DNA of 64,000 nt from Amphirosellinia nigrospora (Eukaryota; Ascomycota; Sordariomycetes; Xylariales; Xylariaceae), in the NCBI GenBank assembly GCA_004123355.1, contig SCHM01000001.1, forward strand, positions 2,968,001-3,032,000. The letters run 5' to 3'. A model generated the notes under the pieces. It saw nothing but the letters and a program-made list of their open reading frames with translations. It searched no databases and was not told the DNA's origin. Position 1 is the stretch's first letter. Each line of letters begins with the position of its first letter. The translations under genes were made by a program, and so were the position numbers. This document shows, one piece after another, positions 12,014-24,436 of the stretch.

Positions 12014-13622
12014 CTACTGTTTCTTCTTCTCGTTCCCCGTCACCGGCTTCTGGTTGCCGTATCCCGTCCTCCAATACACGGACACCAGCTTAAATACGAC
12101 ATATGCAAACCCTAAAAGAACCACAGCTGCCGTCCCGGTGCTAACCCATTGAGTCTTATTCTTATCAAGGACCGGGACCTTTATTTGGTGATTGAGACCA
12201 CTGCTTCCTTCTGGCTTCGGGTTTACGTGCCAAAACAGTGTTCGTGGCCCAAACAAACCGTCGTAGCCCAGATTGGCCCTGTCAAATGGGCTGTTGGGAA
12301 ACTTGGTTCCCTCCTCGGCATTGCAAGCCCAGAATACAGCAGGCCATGGGACATCGACAGGGCTATACCCACCCTCTGTCGGTGATAAATACCTGAGATG
12401 AAGCGGGATCTCTGCTGTCCACGGTGAATTCGCCTGGGTGGTAGGAGGTTGTATTTCTACGAGCACGCTAGAGCCCCACAATTTCATCGCGTAGTCAGGT
12501 GCCTCGAGATCAACTGGTTGGCTGATATAACGTAGCGCTGTTAAGTTCTTTGAGGACAGGAATAGGTCGTCTCCAAGTTGGTACTTATCGGCGAATATAG
12601 TTCGCGGTAAGGTTAGATAAGCATGTAGAGAGCAGGATGAATCTGGCAGTGGTGGGTTGCTGGAATCGATATGTAGCTGCAAAGTTGGATGCAGGCCCAA
12701 TGGTTGGAGGAACGAGGATGAAAACGTCGAGCCGGTATCCATGTGCCGCGAAGGGAACGCAAACAATACCGGGGAAGGTTTCGTATCTTCGCCCAGAACC
12801 GTTAATAGGCCAGTAACGCCCAGTTCATGGGGATCTAAATGTGGAGGTGTGTCAGGAGTTAAAATGCCGACTTCAGTTCTGTGATCTGGGTGGGAGTCGA
12901 TTGAGAGCTTTTGATTTCCCTCTGGCCATGCAGCTGTAATCTTCACCGCATGGGAAATGGTGTCGTAGGATAAGTCGAGAGACACGGCATTTCCAAGTTC
13001 CTGAGCCCATCTTTTGCAATTTGAATCGCTCGGAACACATGCATACTGCTCTGCATACGTCGACAGATTTTTCAGGGTATCTAGCGGTTGGAAATATTGA
13101 AAGGCTGTCGAATGCGAGAATCGATCCGTGGGCAGTCTGGTAAACGATTCCTTCAGGATGTTAGACAGTACACAGAGCTATCTCCCCGCCTTCATGATTG
13201 TGGGACTACCTACAGCTGGTGATGAACAGTCTAGCTGTCCAAATACAGCGCGAAGTTGCGTACATATCCGGGAGCTTAGATAAGTCAGCTATGGTGCATT
13301 CCAATATGATCTACGGTTTTGCCTACGATTCGGCAGCGCTAGCCGTCTGAGGCGTGTAGAATGTGTGTAGCCCGGGCGGTAACCTAGAGTTCCAGGGCCC
13401 CAGTGTGTCGTGGGTTTGCGGCGTGCTCCAGCGGATGTGCAACTCATGGACCTCGCGGAGCAATTCCTGGAGCTCGGCAGGGAGCTCCTCGAGGGCGAGG
13501 GTGACACGGTGTTCGCGAATAGCTACCAGGTCTGGCCCGGAGATAGAGCGATCGCGGATCTGGAGGGACGACGGCTCGATGCCATGTTCATGCCTGTGGA
13601 AAAAGGTAATCCGGTGTCGCAT
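12014..13622 (-). CDS. PBN1: Pbn1/PIG-X, stabilising subunit of GPI mannosyltransferase I
   Basis: Pbn1 works in the ER membrane with Gpi14, adding the first mannose to the GPI precursor. Exon 1 begins at 13622 with MRHRITFFHRHEHG and contains DLVAIREHRVTLALEELPAE and LHIRWSTPQ, the family's N-terminal lumenal region. Exon 2 runs from about 13177 (CTCTGTGTA after a TAG acceptor) to 12014 without interruption. It contains SLDLSYDTISHAV, LHLRYLSPTEGGY, VDVPWPAVFWAC and a single C-terminal membrane helix (AAVVLLGFAYVVFKLVSVYW) followed by a basic Lys tail. Total length is about 480 residues, normal for filamentous fungi. The first donor is probably near 13325 (GTAGGC), but exon 1 does not join exon 2 in phase as written, so one base may be wrong there. 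Confidence 0.9.
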
Positions 13623-13733
13623 ATTGAACTAGATAGGTAATATTGAAAAATAAGTGTATTTAGCTCTATTTCTATTGAATATCTTCGTAAATCATTGAAG
13701 ATAGCTAAAGATCTAGTAGTTATACAGATGTAG

Positions 13734-13761
13734 AAGCTTGGAGCTTGGAGCTTGGAGCTTG
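13734..13761. repeat. Heptamer tandem repeat (GGAGCTT)
   Basis: Four nearly perfect copies of a 7-bp unit occur back to back in the non-coding DNA between the Pbn1 start and the next gene's stop codon. Confidence 0.85.
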
Positions 13762-13929
13762 TCAGGTCAAGCTATGACAGGGTTGCAGTAGGTACCTAGG
13801 CAGTCACAAGCCCCACCATCAGTCAGGTCATCTGGGCGTTGACGTACAGCCATACAGGGGTCATTACAGGGTAGCTTCCACCCCACAGTAGATCTTGTTG
13901 AGGTCGTCGAATGCTTCTGATGGAGGCGT

Positions 13930-13952
13930 ACACACACACACACACACACACA
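13930..13952. repeat. (AC)n microsatellite
   Basis: An uninterrupted run of about 11 AC dinucleotides is followed by a short AT run. It sits just downstream of the stop codon of the minus-strand gene ending at 13967, so it is probably in that gene's 3' UTR. Confidence 0.95.
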
Positions 13953-13966
13953 TAATATATATATAT

Positions 13967-14626
13967 CTAGAGAAGGCGAGTATATGACTGGGAATCAAGC
14001 TCCAGCGCAACATCTTTCCAAGCTTCATCCCAAGCCTGGTTTCCTTCCATAAAGCGGCTCAGAGTATTCTCATCGCGCCACGCACCGACGACGACAAACT
14101 CATCCTTATCCTCCTTTCCTTGCTCCTTCTCGATACGCCAGCCGCCGGTGTGTTCAAGCCCCGCGACAGCGCGCAGCAAGTCCTTCGCGTTTCCGTTCCA
14201 GACCTTCTCAACTATTTCCCTCTTCCCATCTTCAACAATGATCCTCACAACGCTTAGCAGTCCGGCGTCCAGCGTCTCCATGCTGAACATCTGTACTCCC
14301 TCGATGTGACAGAACTTGACGCCCGAAATAACAGCATGGGCGCCGATATCCTTCATCGCCTGGATGTTTCCCGGGCTGGCTACGCAGTCCCGGTGTTGTG
14401 CCGGCGAGTCCCAGTGTGCCGTGATAAATCCCATGCCCCGGTCCTCACGTTGCTGGTATAGTGCCGCGCCGCGGACAGCCGGCTGGCCGAGCCGGAGTGT
14501 TGAAGATGCGTCTTTGGCTAACCACTAATGCCAAATTAATATTGTCTACTATGAACCACTATGAATCATCCTCGAGGTCACTAGAGCGTCTACTTGTCCC
14601 AGCAAGTTGAACAACTCAAGAAACAT
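13967..14626 (-). CDS. Small dimeric alpha/beta-barrel (ABM-like) protein
   Basis: The main exon is 13967-14524 and a short upstream exon is 14594-14626; the intron 14525-14593 has a GTAGAC donor and TAG acceptor and joins MFLELFNLLGQ to WLAKDASSTLRLG in frame. The protein, about 196 residues, contains MGFITAHWDSPAQH and, near its end, DEFVVVGAWRDENTLSRFM and AWDEAWKDVALELDS. The alternating strand-helix pattern and His/Trp-rich motifs are typical of fungal ABM-superfamily proteins, which include small monooxygenases and stress-responsive dimeric barrel proteins. I cannot assign a substrate. The N-terminus may extend further upstream, because the upstream frame stays open for some codons before the chosen ATG. 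Confidence 0.6.
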
Positions 14627-15673
14627 CGAGGGGGTTGTGTAGTCAAGTGGTATGAGAAATGGACGGGCCGTGGGTGATGATGTGAAATTTATCGTACTAA
14701 AAACTTCACGTACTCGCTCTGGCCTCTATGCCCTTCCGGCCTGCCTCGATATACGCGGGCGAGATAGATCCCGGCGTTCCCGAAGGGACCCAAGCCAACT
14801 CCGTAACAGGCATCCTCTCACGTGTAAGGTTCACAACGCTAGATGAAAGATGAGGAGGAAAGGTGAGATTTTGCCGAGTTAGAAAGAGCAGGAGTGTTCG
14901 ATGGTGAAAAGGCTCTCGGCTCTTTATGTCGGATGTTTATAGAGACTTGTTAGTTCAGGTTTAGCACTTACCACTTACGCAATACTCGTGTGCCTGCTGC
15001 CTCCACCCACCTTTTGTCAGATTGCCTGTAAATTACACAGGGCTGTGCCACACTTACATGGGGACATGGGGACATGGGGACGTATTCACTTCGAGAAAGT
15101 CAAATGTAGTCAAACGAATTCACACAGGACTATGAAAGTAGTGAACGGATAAATACAACAGGACCTTCAATTGATTGTACTATGCTTAAGCTAATTGAGA
15201 AGAATGATCTTCTCTACGATATCTGTGTCGGTTTGTGGTTTGCTTTGAAACATGGTACCACGATGTCTACAGTAAAAGACAACCCGCTTTGTACCACAGT
15301 AGCCGCCTGCATTCGCCGAGTAACTACCTAGTACCATGGCCAACCGAGCATACAGCCCGCAGACACGGTATACCAATAGTCTTGCAAATACGTCAAGTGA
15401 GTACTATCGAAGAGTGCCGAGCGAAGTTCATGGGGTGAGCGCCATGTTCATTGGCATCTCAAATCCTCCTTGGCGGCGATTGATTGTCACAAACGATGAT
15501 GAGGGAGTCGTGTTGCCTCAAGTACAGATCCAGTTATATCTTCTCTATTCTTCGCGCAGACAGAACCCCTCGGAAGCGCTTCTTTTATTACACAGCTGCC
15601 AGGGGCCGCTGGAGCCTAATCCCAGCGGCCACCCTCTCGCTCAGCTTCTATGCGCCTCATACGCTCTTCATCA
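14627..15673. other. Intergenic region with a small tandem repeat
   Basis: About 1 kb lies between the ABM-like gene start and the RING gene stop. It contains three copies of an octamer at 15058-15082 and otherwise only short frames without recognisable domains. Confidence 0.55.
15058..15082. repeat. Octamer tandem repeat (GGGGACAT)
   Basis: Three consecutive copies of an 8-bp unit are seen in intergenic DNA. No function is suggested. Confidence 0.9.
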
Positions 15674-18600
15674 TCATATGATGGCCTCGCGGCGGCTCTT
15701 CCTACGGCCACCCCGGTCGTCACCGGTATCACGGCTCCGCTTCCCGCTGTTTCGGCCAGCGAGACCGGCCATGCCGGCGATTCGCTGGGCTTCCTTTAGA
15801 AGGCGTTCCCTGTCACGAGCTTCTCGCTCAAGCGTATGTGCATCTTTTGCTGGCACACCGGAAGCCGACTTTTGACCACCCGTGGCTGACGACTGTGAGG
15901 CGTGGCGCGACACATCGCTCTCGCGCTTTTGAAGGTCAGATGACCGGCCACTTGCACCCCTAATTTCAAGGCTTTGTTTACTGCCGGCGCCTTTGATCGA
16001 AAGGCTGCCTCTGGGCCGGTGGGTGGGTTGAAGGCCTTCTCTGATGATGCTACTGGAGCGGAGGGCTCAGCCGCAGATACTTTACTGTCATGATTTCGAT
16101 ATTCTTTATCGAACTCGCGAGAGCGCTCCTTAGCTCGTGTGCGATCGCGATCACGGTCTTTCTCCCGCCCCGGTCCCGTTCTCGATCTTCATCACGCCCA
16201 CGATGAGACGAGCGGTAACTGGATTTCCGATAGCGATCGTGATCGCTCTCCCTGTCTCTATCCTTATCGCGTTCCCGTCGTTTCTCATCGCGGTTGCGAT
16301 CTCTGTCTCTGTCTCGATCACGATCACGATCACGGTCACGGTTATGTTCACGGTCTCTGTCCCGGTCCCGGTCCCGATCCCGGTCGCGTTCTCGATGACT
16401 GCGGTGTGTTGACCGCTTATGCTCGCGTTCTGTAGGTGATGCTGATCTAGACCGCTCCTCATACTTGTCCCCTTTCGAACGGCTTTTGTGATCATCATCA
16501 TCTCTGGTAGACTGCCGCTTGCTTCTATGCTTTCTACGGCGATGGTCACCATCGCGACTCGCATCTGAGATAGATGGAGAGCGGTGTCGTCTGCGCCTGC
16601 GGGACCTTTACGCTCGCGGCTGCGACTCCGGGTGGGACTTTGACTTCTTGATATGCTATGGGTGCGGGAATGTCCGCGACCTCTATCATGGTCTTTTGCT
16701 CTATCCCTGTCATCTGCACCCTGCTCCTGGGGTTCGTCATGGTGATGGTGGTCTTTGTCCTTGCGGGACTGCGGAGAACTACTCCGCGACTTTGACTGCT
16801 CCTCCTGAGGACTGGCCACGATGGGCCCATTAATGCCTATACTGGGGACTTTCTCATCCATAATATAACCACGTGCTCTCAAATGGTAAAGGCTAGTGTT
16901 AGGGAGACCCTGGCGCATGGCTTTAGGACCAGTTGGTGCATTTAGGGGAACATCAGGGGCAACCCGCTGCGGCGGCACCGAATCTGCGCGCCCAGGGCCA
17001 TTTGCCTGTTGATGCATTGCAGACACGTCACCATCAGGATTCGTGTTGTCACCTTGAGTCTCTTCAGATCCAGGTACAAGCTCCTTGACTACCTGATTTT
17101 GGGTCTCTGATGTCCCGTCGTTGCCCTCCTGTCTAGCAACAGTATTCTGCCCATCTTGACCCACTGGCTGTCCGTCTTGGGATTGGTTTGCCCGTATCGT
17201 CCTTCCAAATTCATCAACATTGCCTGATGTGGTGTCGATGGCCTGCATTGTGTTATCGGATTGGCCACCGGCCCACGTGTTGCCTTGATGGTTATAATTA
17301 TGGTGAAATCCACGGCCATAACCTCCGTAGTATCCACGACCACGACCACGACCTCTGAAACCATAATTGCCTCGACGATGGTCATTGAATTGATTGTGGT
17401 GACCGTAATTACCTGTACGGAAATTTGCGTTAAAACTGCAAAATCACCATTACCCATTCCAGGAGCATTTGGATTGAAATTATCTTGGCCGACGTTCCAT
17501 GATTGCTGTCCGTTCCAGTCATCGCCGCCACCATTGAATCCATTCATGCCAATATTCATGTTCATGCCGTTCATGCCCATGCCTTGCACACCAAAGCCAC
17601 CGTTCATCATCATGTTCTGCATCATCATCGGATCCATCATGCCTGTACACTGTGAATTAGCAACTGCTGCTTGCTCGCATAGCGAGAAAGACGAACCCAT
17701 CATAGGGAATGAACCGAATGCGGCGGGACTCATGCCATTTTGCATTGCCATCATCATCTGCATTTGGGTCATGTCTCCATTGCCGAAATTCATATTGAAA
17801 CTATTATTCATGGGGTCGAAACCAAAATTCATGCCAGATTGTTCCGATTGGTCTGCGTCAGCTTCCGCTATAGCATCACCCTTTTCTCCATCTTCACCCA
17901 TGCCCTCCTCGCGCATGGCCTTGCGGACCAGATTCCTCTGCTCCCTCATTTTCAGCATTTTGCTCCTCATGTGGATGGTCGTTTCCTTCCGCCTATAAAA
18001 CTGTTAGCATTGTTCACAGTTTCATATCCTAAGCAAGGGCTACTTACTGGAACTGGCTGGGTAATAGTGACATCGCTAAAAGCAGGTTTATTCTCGGTCT
18101 CGACTGAAGTTCCAGAAGCCGCTACTGGTGCATTATCTCGAGGCTGTTCTGGGTTGATAGGCTCTGGAGCAGATGACTCTATAGTAGGAGGGTCTGGTGG
18201 TCCTTGAGTTTGTATCGGTGTTGGTGTAGGAGTCACCTGAACAGGGGTTGTGGATGCAGACCCATTAGTCTTAGGCCGCGCGGTCTCGCGCCTCTTCTCT
18301 TCGGTCTTTAAGAATACCCTGATAGTGGTTCGGAGGGACTTGTAGATGGTGCAATCGGCGCCAGAAACGGGAGTATGCTCGCAAACCGGACATGATGAGG
18401 GTAATGTAGCCTGGCCTATAAGACGCATTAGCATCATATTAGACGCAATATGGATGGAGAGCATACAATTTTCACAGATGGCAGTTTCACAACATGGCAG
18501 CCGGAACGCGTTGACGGCCAACTTGCTGCAGATGGCGCATCGCAGCTTCGTGGGCAACTCATCTTGCGTAAGGGAACTGTAGGCGGAGGCGGGTTAGTGA

Positions 18601-18686
18601 GCGGTTTCCTTAGGCACACGATGGTATTCAATGGGTTGCATGCGTACCTTGCCAGCTCCAAGCTGGGCAGGAGTAAGAGTGGCCAT
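15674..18686 (-). CDS. RING-finger protein with RGG and Arg/Asp-Ser-rich repeats
   Basis: The probable first exon starts at 18686 (MATLTPAQLGAGK), followed by an exon with LPTKLRCAICSKLAVNAF, PCCETAICENC and, after a 51-bp intron (18416-18466), SSCPVCE. Together these form a RING-like zinc domain resembling that of RBBP6/Mpe1 proteins, which act in pre-mRNA 3'-end processing. Downstream come a Pro/Thr/Glu-rich linker, a Met/Asn-rich segment, an RGG-like patch (FRGRGRGRGYYGGYGRGF), then SRSQSPTRSRSRERK and long Arg-Asp repeats, ending with EREARDRERLLKEAQRIAG and a basic tail. This suggests a nuclear RNA-processing or ubiquitin-ligase role, but no DWNN domain or zinc knuckle is seen. The C-terminal two thirds switch frame several times (near 17960, 17435, 16600 and 16160), so the exact sequence there is uncertain. 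Confidence 0.75.
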
Positions 18687-19635
18687 ACTGAAAGCGAATG
18701 GCGTCGCAGTTCTTCTGACGCATGTGGGTGGAAGCCAGGAAGGCTACAAATGGAAAACCGTTGGGGGTCGCTTGCGATTTTGTGTTGGGGACTGGTTGTG
18801 AATGGATTTGTCTACCTTATGCGACAATTGGCGTTTCCATTCGCGCAATGAGCTTGGGAGATGTGTCGACGGACGTGTCACGTGTGTCGGGTTTTCTATG
18901 GGCACAATGGCGCTGGTATGGGTTATTAGGGGATGGTCTGCACCATCGTTTGTTTGACGCGCAATCGAGCAGCAGGACGGTTGTATGTGGTGCTTGCTGC
19001 GAGATACGAGATGCGTGATGCGCCGAAGAAGATTTGAGAGAAGGTGGAACCTCCAACTTAGCTCCTCGCGCGAGCGCCACTCGGAGGCGGATTTTAAGCG
19101 GTGTTTGCATGTATCCCAAGTTATTGGCTAAACTGCTATAACCCCACCTATCCACCTAACCTGCCAGGGTACTTGAATGGATACCTAGGTACCTAGGAGG
19201 TATTAGGCTGGGCCGGTCTCCCCGGGATTTACCAGCACGGAACAACATATACGTATTGAATTGCAAACGATTGGACAGTATGTATATAACCTGAATATGC
19301 CCGGTCGTGCCAATTAGGTATCTGTCCTCATTCGAGGGCTTCATTGATGACTGCTTTTTGACTTACGGACAACTGTTTCTATTACCGGAAGGAGCAGGCA
19401 GAGAATAGTGGGTATTGAATAATGAATACGCGGTCTTCGTGACGTTCACTCACTCCTTACGTGCTGTTAATACATTAAGAGAGGGCATCCATGTGTAACA
19501 GACACCCCAGATACCGAGTCCCCCAAAAGCAACCTCGCTCCAATGTTACATGTCGAAACAAAAACTGATGAGAAGCCCCTGACCAAGTGGCAACATGCTC
19601 CTCTATTACAAAGCAACTTGCCCACCTATTCTTCT
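18687..19635. other. Intergenic region
   Basis: About 950 bp lies between the RING gene start and the Rab5 stop. It holds the promoter of the RING gene and a TACCTAGGTACCTAGG palindrome at 19182-19197. I see no gene. Confidence 0.55.
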
Positions 19636-20482
19636 CTAGCAGGCGCACCCCTCCTTGGCGGCCTCTCTGGGCCCGTTGAGATTCACTCGTTGTTCATCTC
19701 CACCCCGACTGACCACGTTCGATGCACCGGGACCCCTTGTGCTTTTTAATGATGTTTCTGGGATAGCGTTTGCGATAGCTGTGAACACATCTGCGACGTT
19801 GTAGCCTGTCTTGGCACTGGTCTCGAAGAATAGAAGGCTCTCCTCCTCGGCATATGACTTGGCCTCTTCAGTTGATACCTTTCGAGCATCTCCAGAGTCT
19901 TCGCCCTCGGCACCGTCACCATCGCCATCGCCCTGTCCTGATTCGCTGTCATTGGTGAGATCGAGTTTGTTACCAACTAAGGCAATGACGATGCCAGGCG
20001 ATGCTTGTCTCTGAAGCTCGGCTACCCAGTGCTTGGCCTTGACGAGGGACGTAGGCTTGGTGAGGTCGTAGACGACGAGCGCAGCCTGGGCGTTTCTATA
20101 GTACATGGGCGCGAGCGAGGCAAATCGTTCTTGTCCGGCAGTATCCCAGATCTCGAACTTGATCGTCCTTGAGGGAAGGTTGCACTTCTGGGTCAGGAAG
20201 GCGGCTTAAGAGGATGGTCATGTCAGCGCGCAACCGGGTAGATGCAGGGGCTCGAGGGCGAGATTAACAACGTACCACCAATCGTGGGTTCCTTGTTTTC
20301 TTGGAAATCATTGTTGACGAATCGCAGTACCAGCGAAGACTAGCATGACAATGCAATATCAGTATTCATGCATCAGAAAGAGCTGTAGTTGGTTGGAGCG
20401 TCCATACCTTTCCGACCGCGGCTTCACCAAGCAGCACGAGCTTCACGCTGCTGCTTGGTTTGGGAGCATTTGAATCAGCCAT
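19636..20482 (-). CDS. VPS21: Rab5-type small GTPase (Vps21/Ypt5)
   Basis: This is the early-endosome Rab that recruits tethering and fusion factors. Exons are 20408-20482, 20276-20339 and 19636-20204; donors are GTATGG and GTACGT and all junctions keep frame without correction. Visible motifs are GEAAVGKSSL (P loop), the effector region [15 protein letters not shown] with the diagnostic Rab5 [22 protein letters not shown] and ETSAK. The C-terminus ends GCAC, a Cys-x-Cys geranylgeranylation signal. Between NKLD and the ETSAK strand there is an acidic Gly-Asp-rich insert of about 20 residues that most Rab5 proteins outside fungi lack. It is divergently arranged with Kri1. Confidence 0.96.
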
Positions 20483-21069
20483 CGTGTTAACGCAATTGTA
20501 GGGTCGCCAGCAATGTGGAATGATAGAAAGTAGATGATCAATGTTTAAAGACGAGACTATGATTCTGGTTGATGCTAAGATACCAGGCGACGATTGGGTG
20601 CAGCTGAGATAGATGTCTACAGGCTACAGGATATGTCGGGATCTGGCAGGCAGCTAAGCGATACGAGAAAGATTGGGGAGGTCTTGTCCGTCAGATGTCG
20701 AATGACGACGACGCTTGGGGCTAGATTTGGAGGAAGATGGGGACTGTACGGGCCTGACAGCGCGCTAGAGCATAATTGGGGTAGTGCGGCAGTCCGGAAC
20801 ATTAGCGGACCGACACCGCCTAGGATAGCGCAGCTTGGCGGGCGCAGAAGCCAAATGGCCCCGCCAACGAAACAGCGGCAGAAAAAAAAAGTTAAGAGAG
20901 CTTCAAGCAAGCCCCATTCTATCTGCGCCTTCACTAGCGGGCGTGGTTTTGATACAACGCTGATCATATACTTCCCTGGATCGCTCGTTTTATTCAGTCT
21001 TGCCTTCCACGAGTTCTCCTGAAACTACCACGAAACTACCGAATTTGCGCTTAGCGCTTTCCCCCAAAT
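20483..21069. other. Divergent promoter of the Rab5 and Kri1 genes
   Basis: About 590 bp separates the two start codons and must carry both promoters. No coding potential with family resemblance is seen on either strand. Confidence 0.6.
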
Positions 21070-23030
21070 ATGGCGTCTGCAAAGAAGGTCTTATTCGACG
21101 ACAGCGACGACGAGTCCGACGGCGGTGCAAACCTCAAGATCAACGATGAATTTGCAAAACGTTTCGAACACAACAAGAAGCGTGAAGAGCGCCACAGACG
21201 TAAGTCCATTCATTGTCCGTCTCCGCGTTTCTGTGTCTGTCTAGCTAACTCTACCTTGACAGTGGAGGAAAAGTACGGGTCAAAGCAAGCCAATGGTAGT
21301 AACTCGAATGAAAATAAAGATGATGAGGATGACGAGTCTTCTTCGGACGAGACCGAGGACGACAATGCCTACCTAGCTACCGAAGAACTCGACGCTCAAA
21401 TATCTGCTACTCTTCAAGCCATCAAAACCAAAGATCCTCGGTTATACGACGGGAAATCGACATTCTACACGCCCATAGACGATGATCCGACTGCCCAGGC
21501 TACTAATTCAAAGGAGAAGAAAGAAAAACCTGTGTTCCTCCAAGATTACCATCGGGAGAGGCTTATGCGTGGTGATACCGGCGCAGATGATCAGGATCAA
21601 GAAACCCAGCCGCAAACGTATGCAGAAGAGCAAGATGATATTAAAAAAACTCTACAGAGCGAAATTCAAGCACAACTGAAGGCTGCTGGCGACGACGAAA
21701 GTGAAGAAGACGAGACGTTCATCAAGGCGAAAGAGAGAAGCACAGTCGCACCCACGAACAGTGTTCACCCGTCACGAGCTGCGAAGATGAAAGTTCTGGT
21801 GCCCGATGTCAAGGAGGCTGACAAGGATCCGGAGCTTTTTCTCTCTAACTTCTTGGCTTCTCGTGCTTGGGCTCAAGGGAGGGTAATGGATGGCAGCCTT
21901 TCGAATCCGACGACGACGAAGATGAGAAGGCCGATGAGTGGGAAGCGGCTTACAACATGCGCTTCGAGGATCCCAGCAAGAGTAATGAGGTTCTTAGGTC
22001 ATATGCTCGTGATGTCACGGCTTCTATTTCTGTCAGGAGAGAAGAGAAAACAGGACGAAAACGCCAACGAGAGCTCGAGAAGGAAAAGCAGGAGGCTGAG
22101 AAGAAACAAAGAAAAGAGGAACGTGCACGTTTACGACGGCTGAAGCTCGAGGAAGCTGAGGGAAAGCTAGGAAAGATTAAAAAGGCTGCTTCTTAGGGGC
22201 AAAGTACTAAAGGACGAAGAATGGCAAAAGGTGCTCGAAAGTGCTTGGGAAAATGATCAGTGGGAGGGGAAATGAACAAACTTTTTAACGACGAATACTA
22301 CGCCGAAGCTGATGAAGGCTCCGATGACGAGGATGCCGTCGGAGGTAAAAAGAAGGTGAAGAAACCAAAGTGGGATGACGACATCGACATCAAGGACTTG
22401 GTTCCTGACTTTGACGAAGAGGAGCGCCCTGAGTTTACGCTTACAGATGAGGAGGAGGAGCCAGAAAGAGACGACGAAGATGTTCCATCAGCTAAGCGAC
22501 AAAAGACTACCAAGGAGCGAAAGAAGGAGCGACTGGCAACCCAAAAAGAAGCGCGCAAAGAACGCGCGAAGCTAGAGACCCTCGTTGACGCACACATGAA
22601 TCTAGAAGACCCGGAAATACTAAGTGGCGCTACATCCTCCAAGACATCTGGTGTACCTAGCTTCGGGTACATTGAGACGAAGCCCGAGTCATTCGGCCTT
22701 ACGACACGCGATATCCTTATGGCGTCTGATGCAGACCTAAACAACTTCGTCGGGCTCAAGAAGCTCGCGCACTGGCGTGATCAAGAAAAACAGTCGAAAG
22801 ACCGCAAGAGGCTCGGCAAGAAGGCCCGGCTACGGCAGTGGCGCAAGGAGACGTTCGGCCCCGAGTTCGAGCGGGAACCGCCGGCTCTCAATTTCGGCAA
22901 GCTCCAGAAGGAGAAGTCTACTGTCGATGACGAGGATGGTGGGAATGTTATCGAGGGCTCGAAGAAGAAGCGCAAGCGCTCCCGGCCGAAGAAGGAGGGC
23001 AAGGGAAAGGAGATCGCCGCTGCGGAATAG
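21070..23030 (+). CDS. KRI1: Kri1, nucleolar 40S ribosome-biogenesis factor
   Basis: Kri1 is an essential nucleolar protein in yeast, needed for 18S rRNA maturation. Exon 1 is 21070-21199 and exon 2 begins at 21263; the intron has a GTAAGT donor, a GCTAAC branch site and a CAG acceptor. The product opens MASAKKVLFDDSDDESDGG and is rich in acidic and Lys/Arg stretches. The conserved Kri1 core includes PVFLQDYHRERLM, AWENDQWEGEMNKLFNDEYY and KPKWDDDIDIKDLVPDFDE. The C-terminal family domain has SFGYIETKPESFGLTTRDI, ADLNNFVGLKKLAHWR and KKARLRQWRKETFG. Three breaks interrupt the frame: at GGG 21877-21879, near 22190, and at GGGG 22266-22269. At the first and third a single missing G restores the family sequence. 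The gene is probably intact in the organism. Confidence 0.95.
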
Positions 23031-24436
23031 CTTCGCACACTTGGCATGTAGAACAACGTAATGTATTGGTATAGGCGTAGATACCCTTTTACTCGCGCTT
23101 GGCGAAATATCATTTCACCTGATCTGCCGAATCATCTTGAAATCGTGACACCGTGAAACATGCAGTACCGACATCTTCGCGATCTGCCGAACGGGCAACA
23201 CCGCGACATTCATCGTGATCATATTAGACCGTAACTTACCGATCTATTCGGCCGTATACCAACGCGGCAAGCCGCGCGCGGAAAAGAAAGGCCTCCGCGA
23301 TTGACGTTTTCCAGGATTTTACCAAGTTATTTGAAAAGCCGTGCTGTGCCGAGGACGTGGAGGAACTCTGTGGCCTCATCATCGTACCATTGCATTGTCA
23401 GCATACCTAGGTAGGCCCACCACCGCAGTGTCAATTCCATAATTCAGGCTCTGTCGCCTACCTTGGGCAGAATGATTAATCGTAAAGTAGTAGAGATAAT
23501 TCCTAATTCCTCATTCCGTATCGTCCGATCGATCGCCGAAAGCGGGCGGAAGGAACCGATCCAAGTAATAAGCCAAAAAAAAACCCCCCAAAAAAAAACA
23601 CCGAACCAGCCGATGGTGATTCGCTCATCGAGTCGCAAGACTGATCTTTTCAGCTGAAGAAAAAGTGCCGGAAAAAGACGACCTGTGGATCAATAATCGG
23701 CCTCACGAAGGCGCCGGCCGGCGCCGGTCACTGCGCTGCTCACTTAACGCCATCCTTCGTTCGATTATCAGATTGTCAAGATTTTTTTATTCCTTTTTCT
23801 CTCTCCCTGCTTTCTCTGTGCTATTTTGTTGGCTGGGCTTATATAAATAGACAAGAGGAAGGAAGGGAAGGACGGAGGGAGGAAACCCCTGTAAGAAGCA
23901 AAAGGAGAAGATTTCATTCACTTCTCCCCTTCCCAAGCTCTGGCGGTCGAAACAAAAGCTTCTTCCAGGCCATACCCATTGGCTTGACCTTTATATGTAT
24001 ACATACATCCAAACTTACATCCAATTCGTATTTATTTCCTAGTCGTTATTTTCAGGAACAAATCCATCCTGCGCAAAAATGTGTCCTTGATCCTATTCGT
24101 TCGCTTATCCTTTTTCGTCTCATAACTCTTCGTATGGCCGTCTCAATCCATCGAGATATTTAGGTAAGTAGGAAATTAGCAAAGGCAACGCTCATAACCT
24201 CCTTGTTAGCAGACACGATATCCACCTACGAAGCCGCCAAGGGTGGAATATGATGATTCGACACCAGTCTAAATGCGACAACCCTGATAGTACAAAAAAA
24301 AGTCGAACGTTTTGCGTATAACAAGAAAGGGTATAATGTGCGCAACTCCAGACAGCACAGGACAATAAGAATCAACAATAAAAACCCCAGCCGCTTCCGC
24401 CTAGGTCATTCTCGTGAGACATCGGGCGAAGTTGTT
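23031..24436. other. Intergenic region between two convergent genes
   Basis: About 1.4 kb lies between the stops of Kri1 and the Zn2Cys6 regulator, so it mostly contains 3' ends. It includes homopolymer A/C runs near 23575-23600 and a TACCTAGGTAGG motif at 23404-23415. I see no gene. Confidence 0.55.

Noticed and set aside
7181-14626. Possible biosynthetic gene cluster (sulfotransferase-like, oxygenase, ABM-like protein)
   Set aside because: No backbone enzyme, transporter or regulator is adjacent, and the housekeeping gene Pbn1 lies in the middle.
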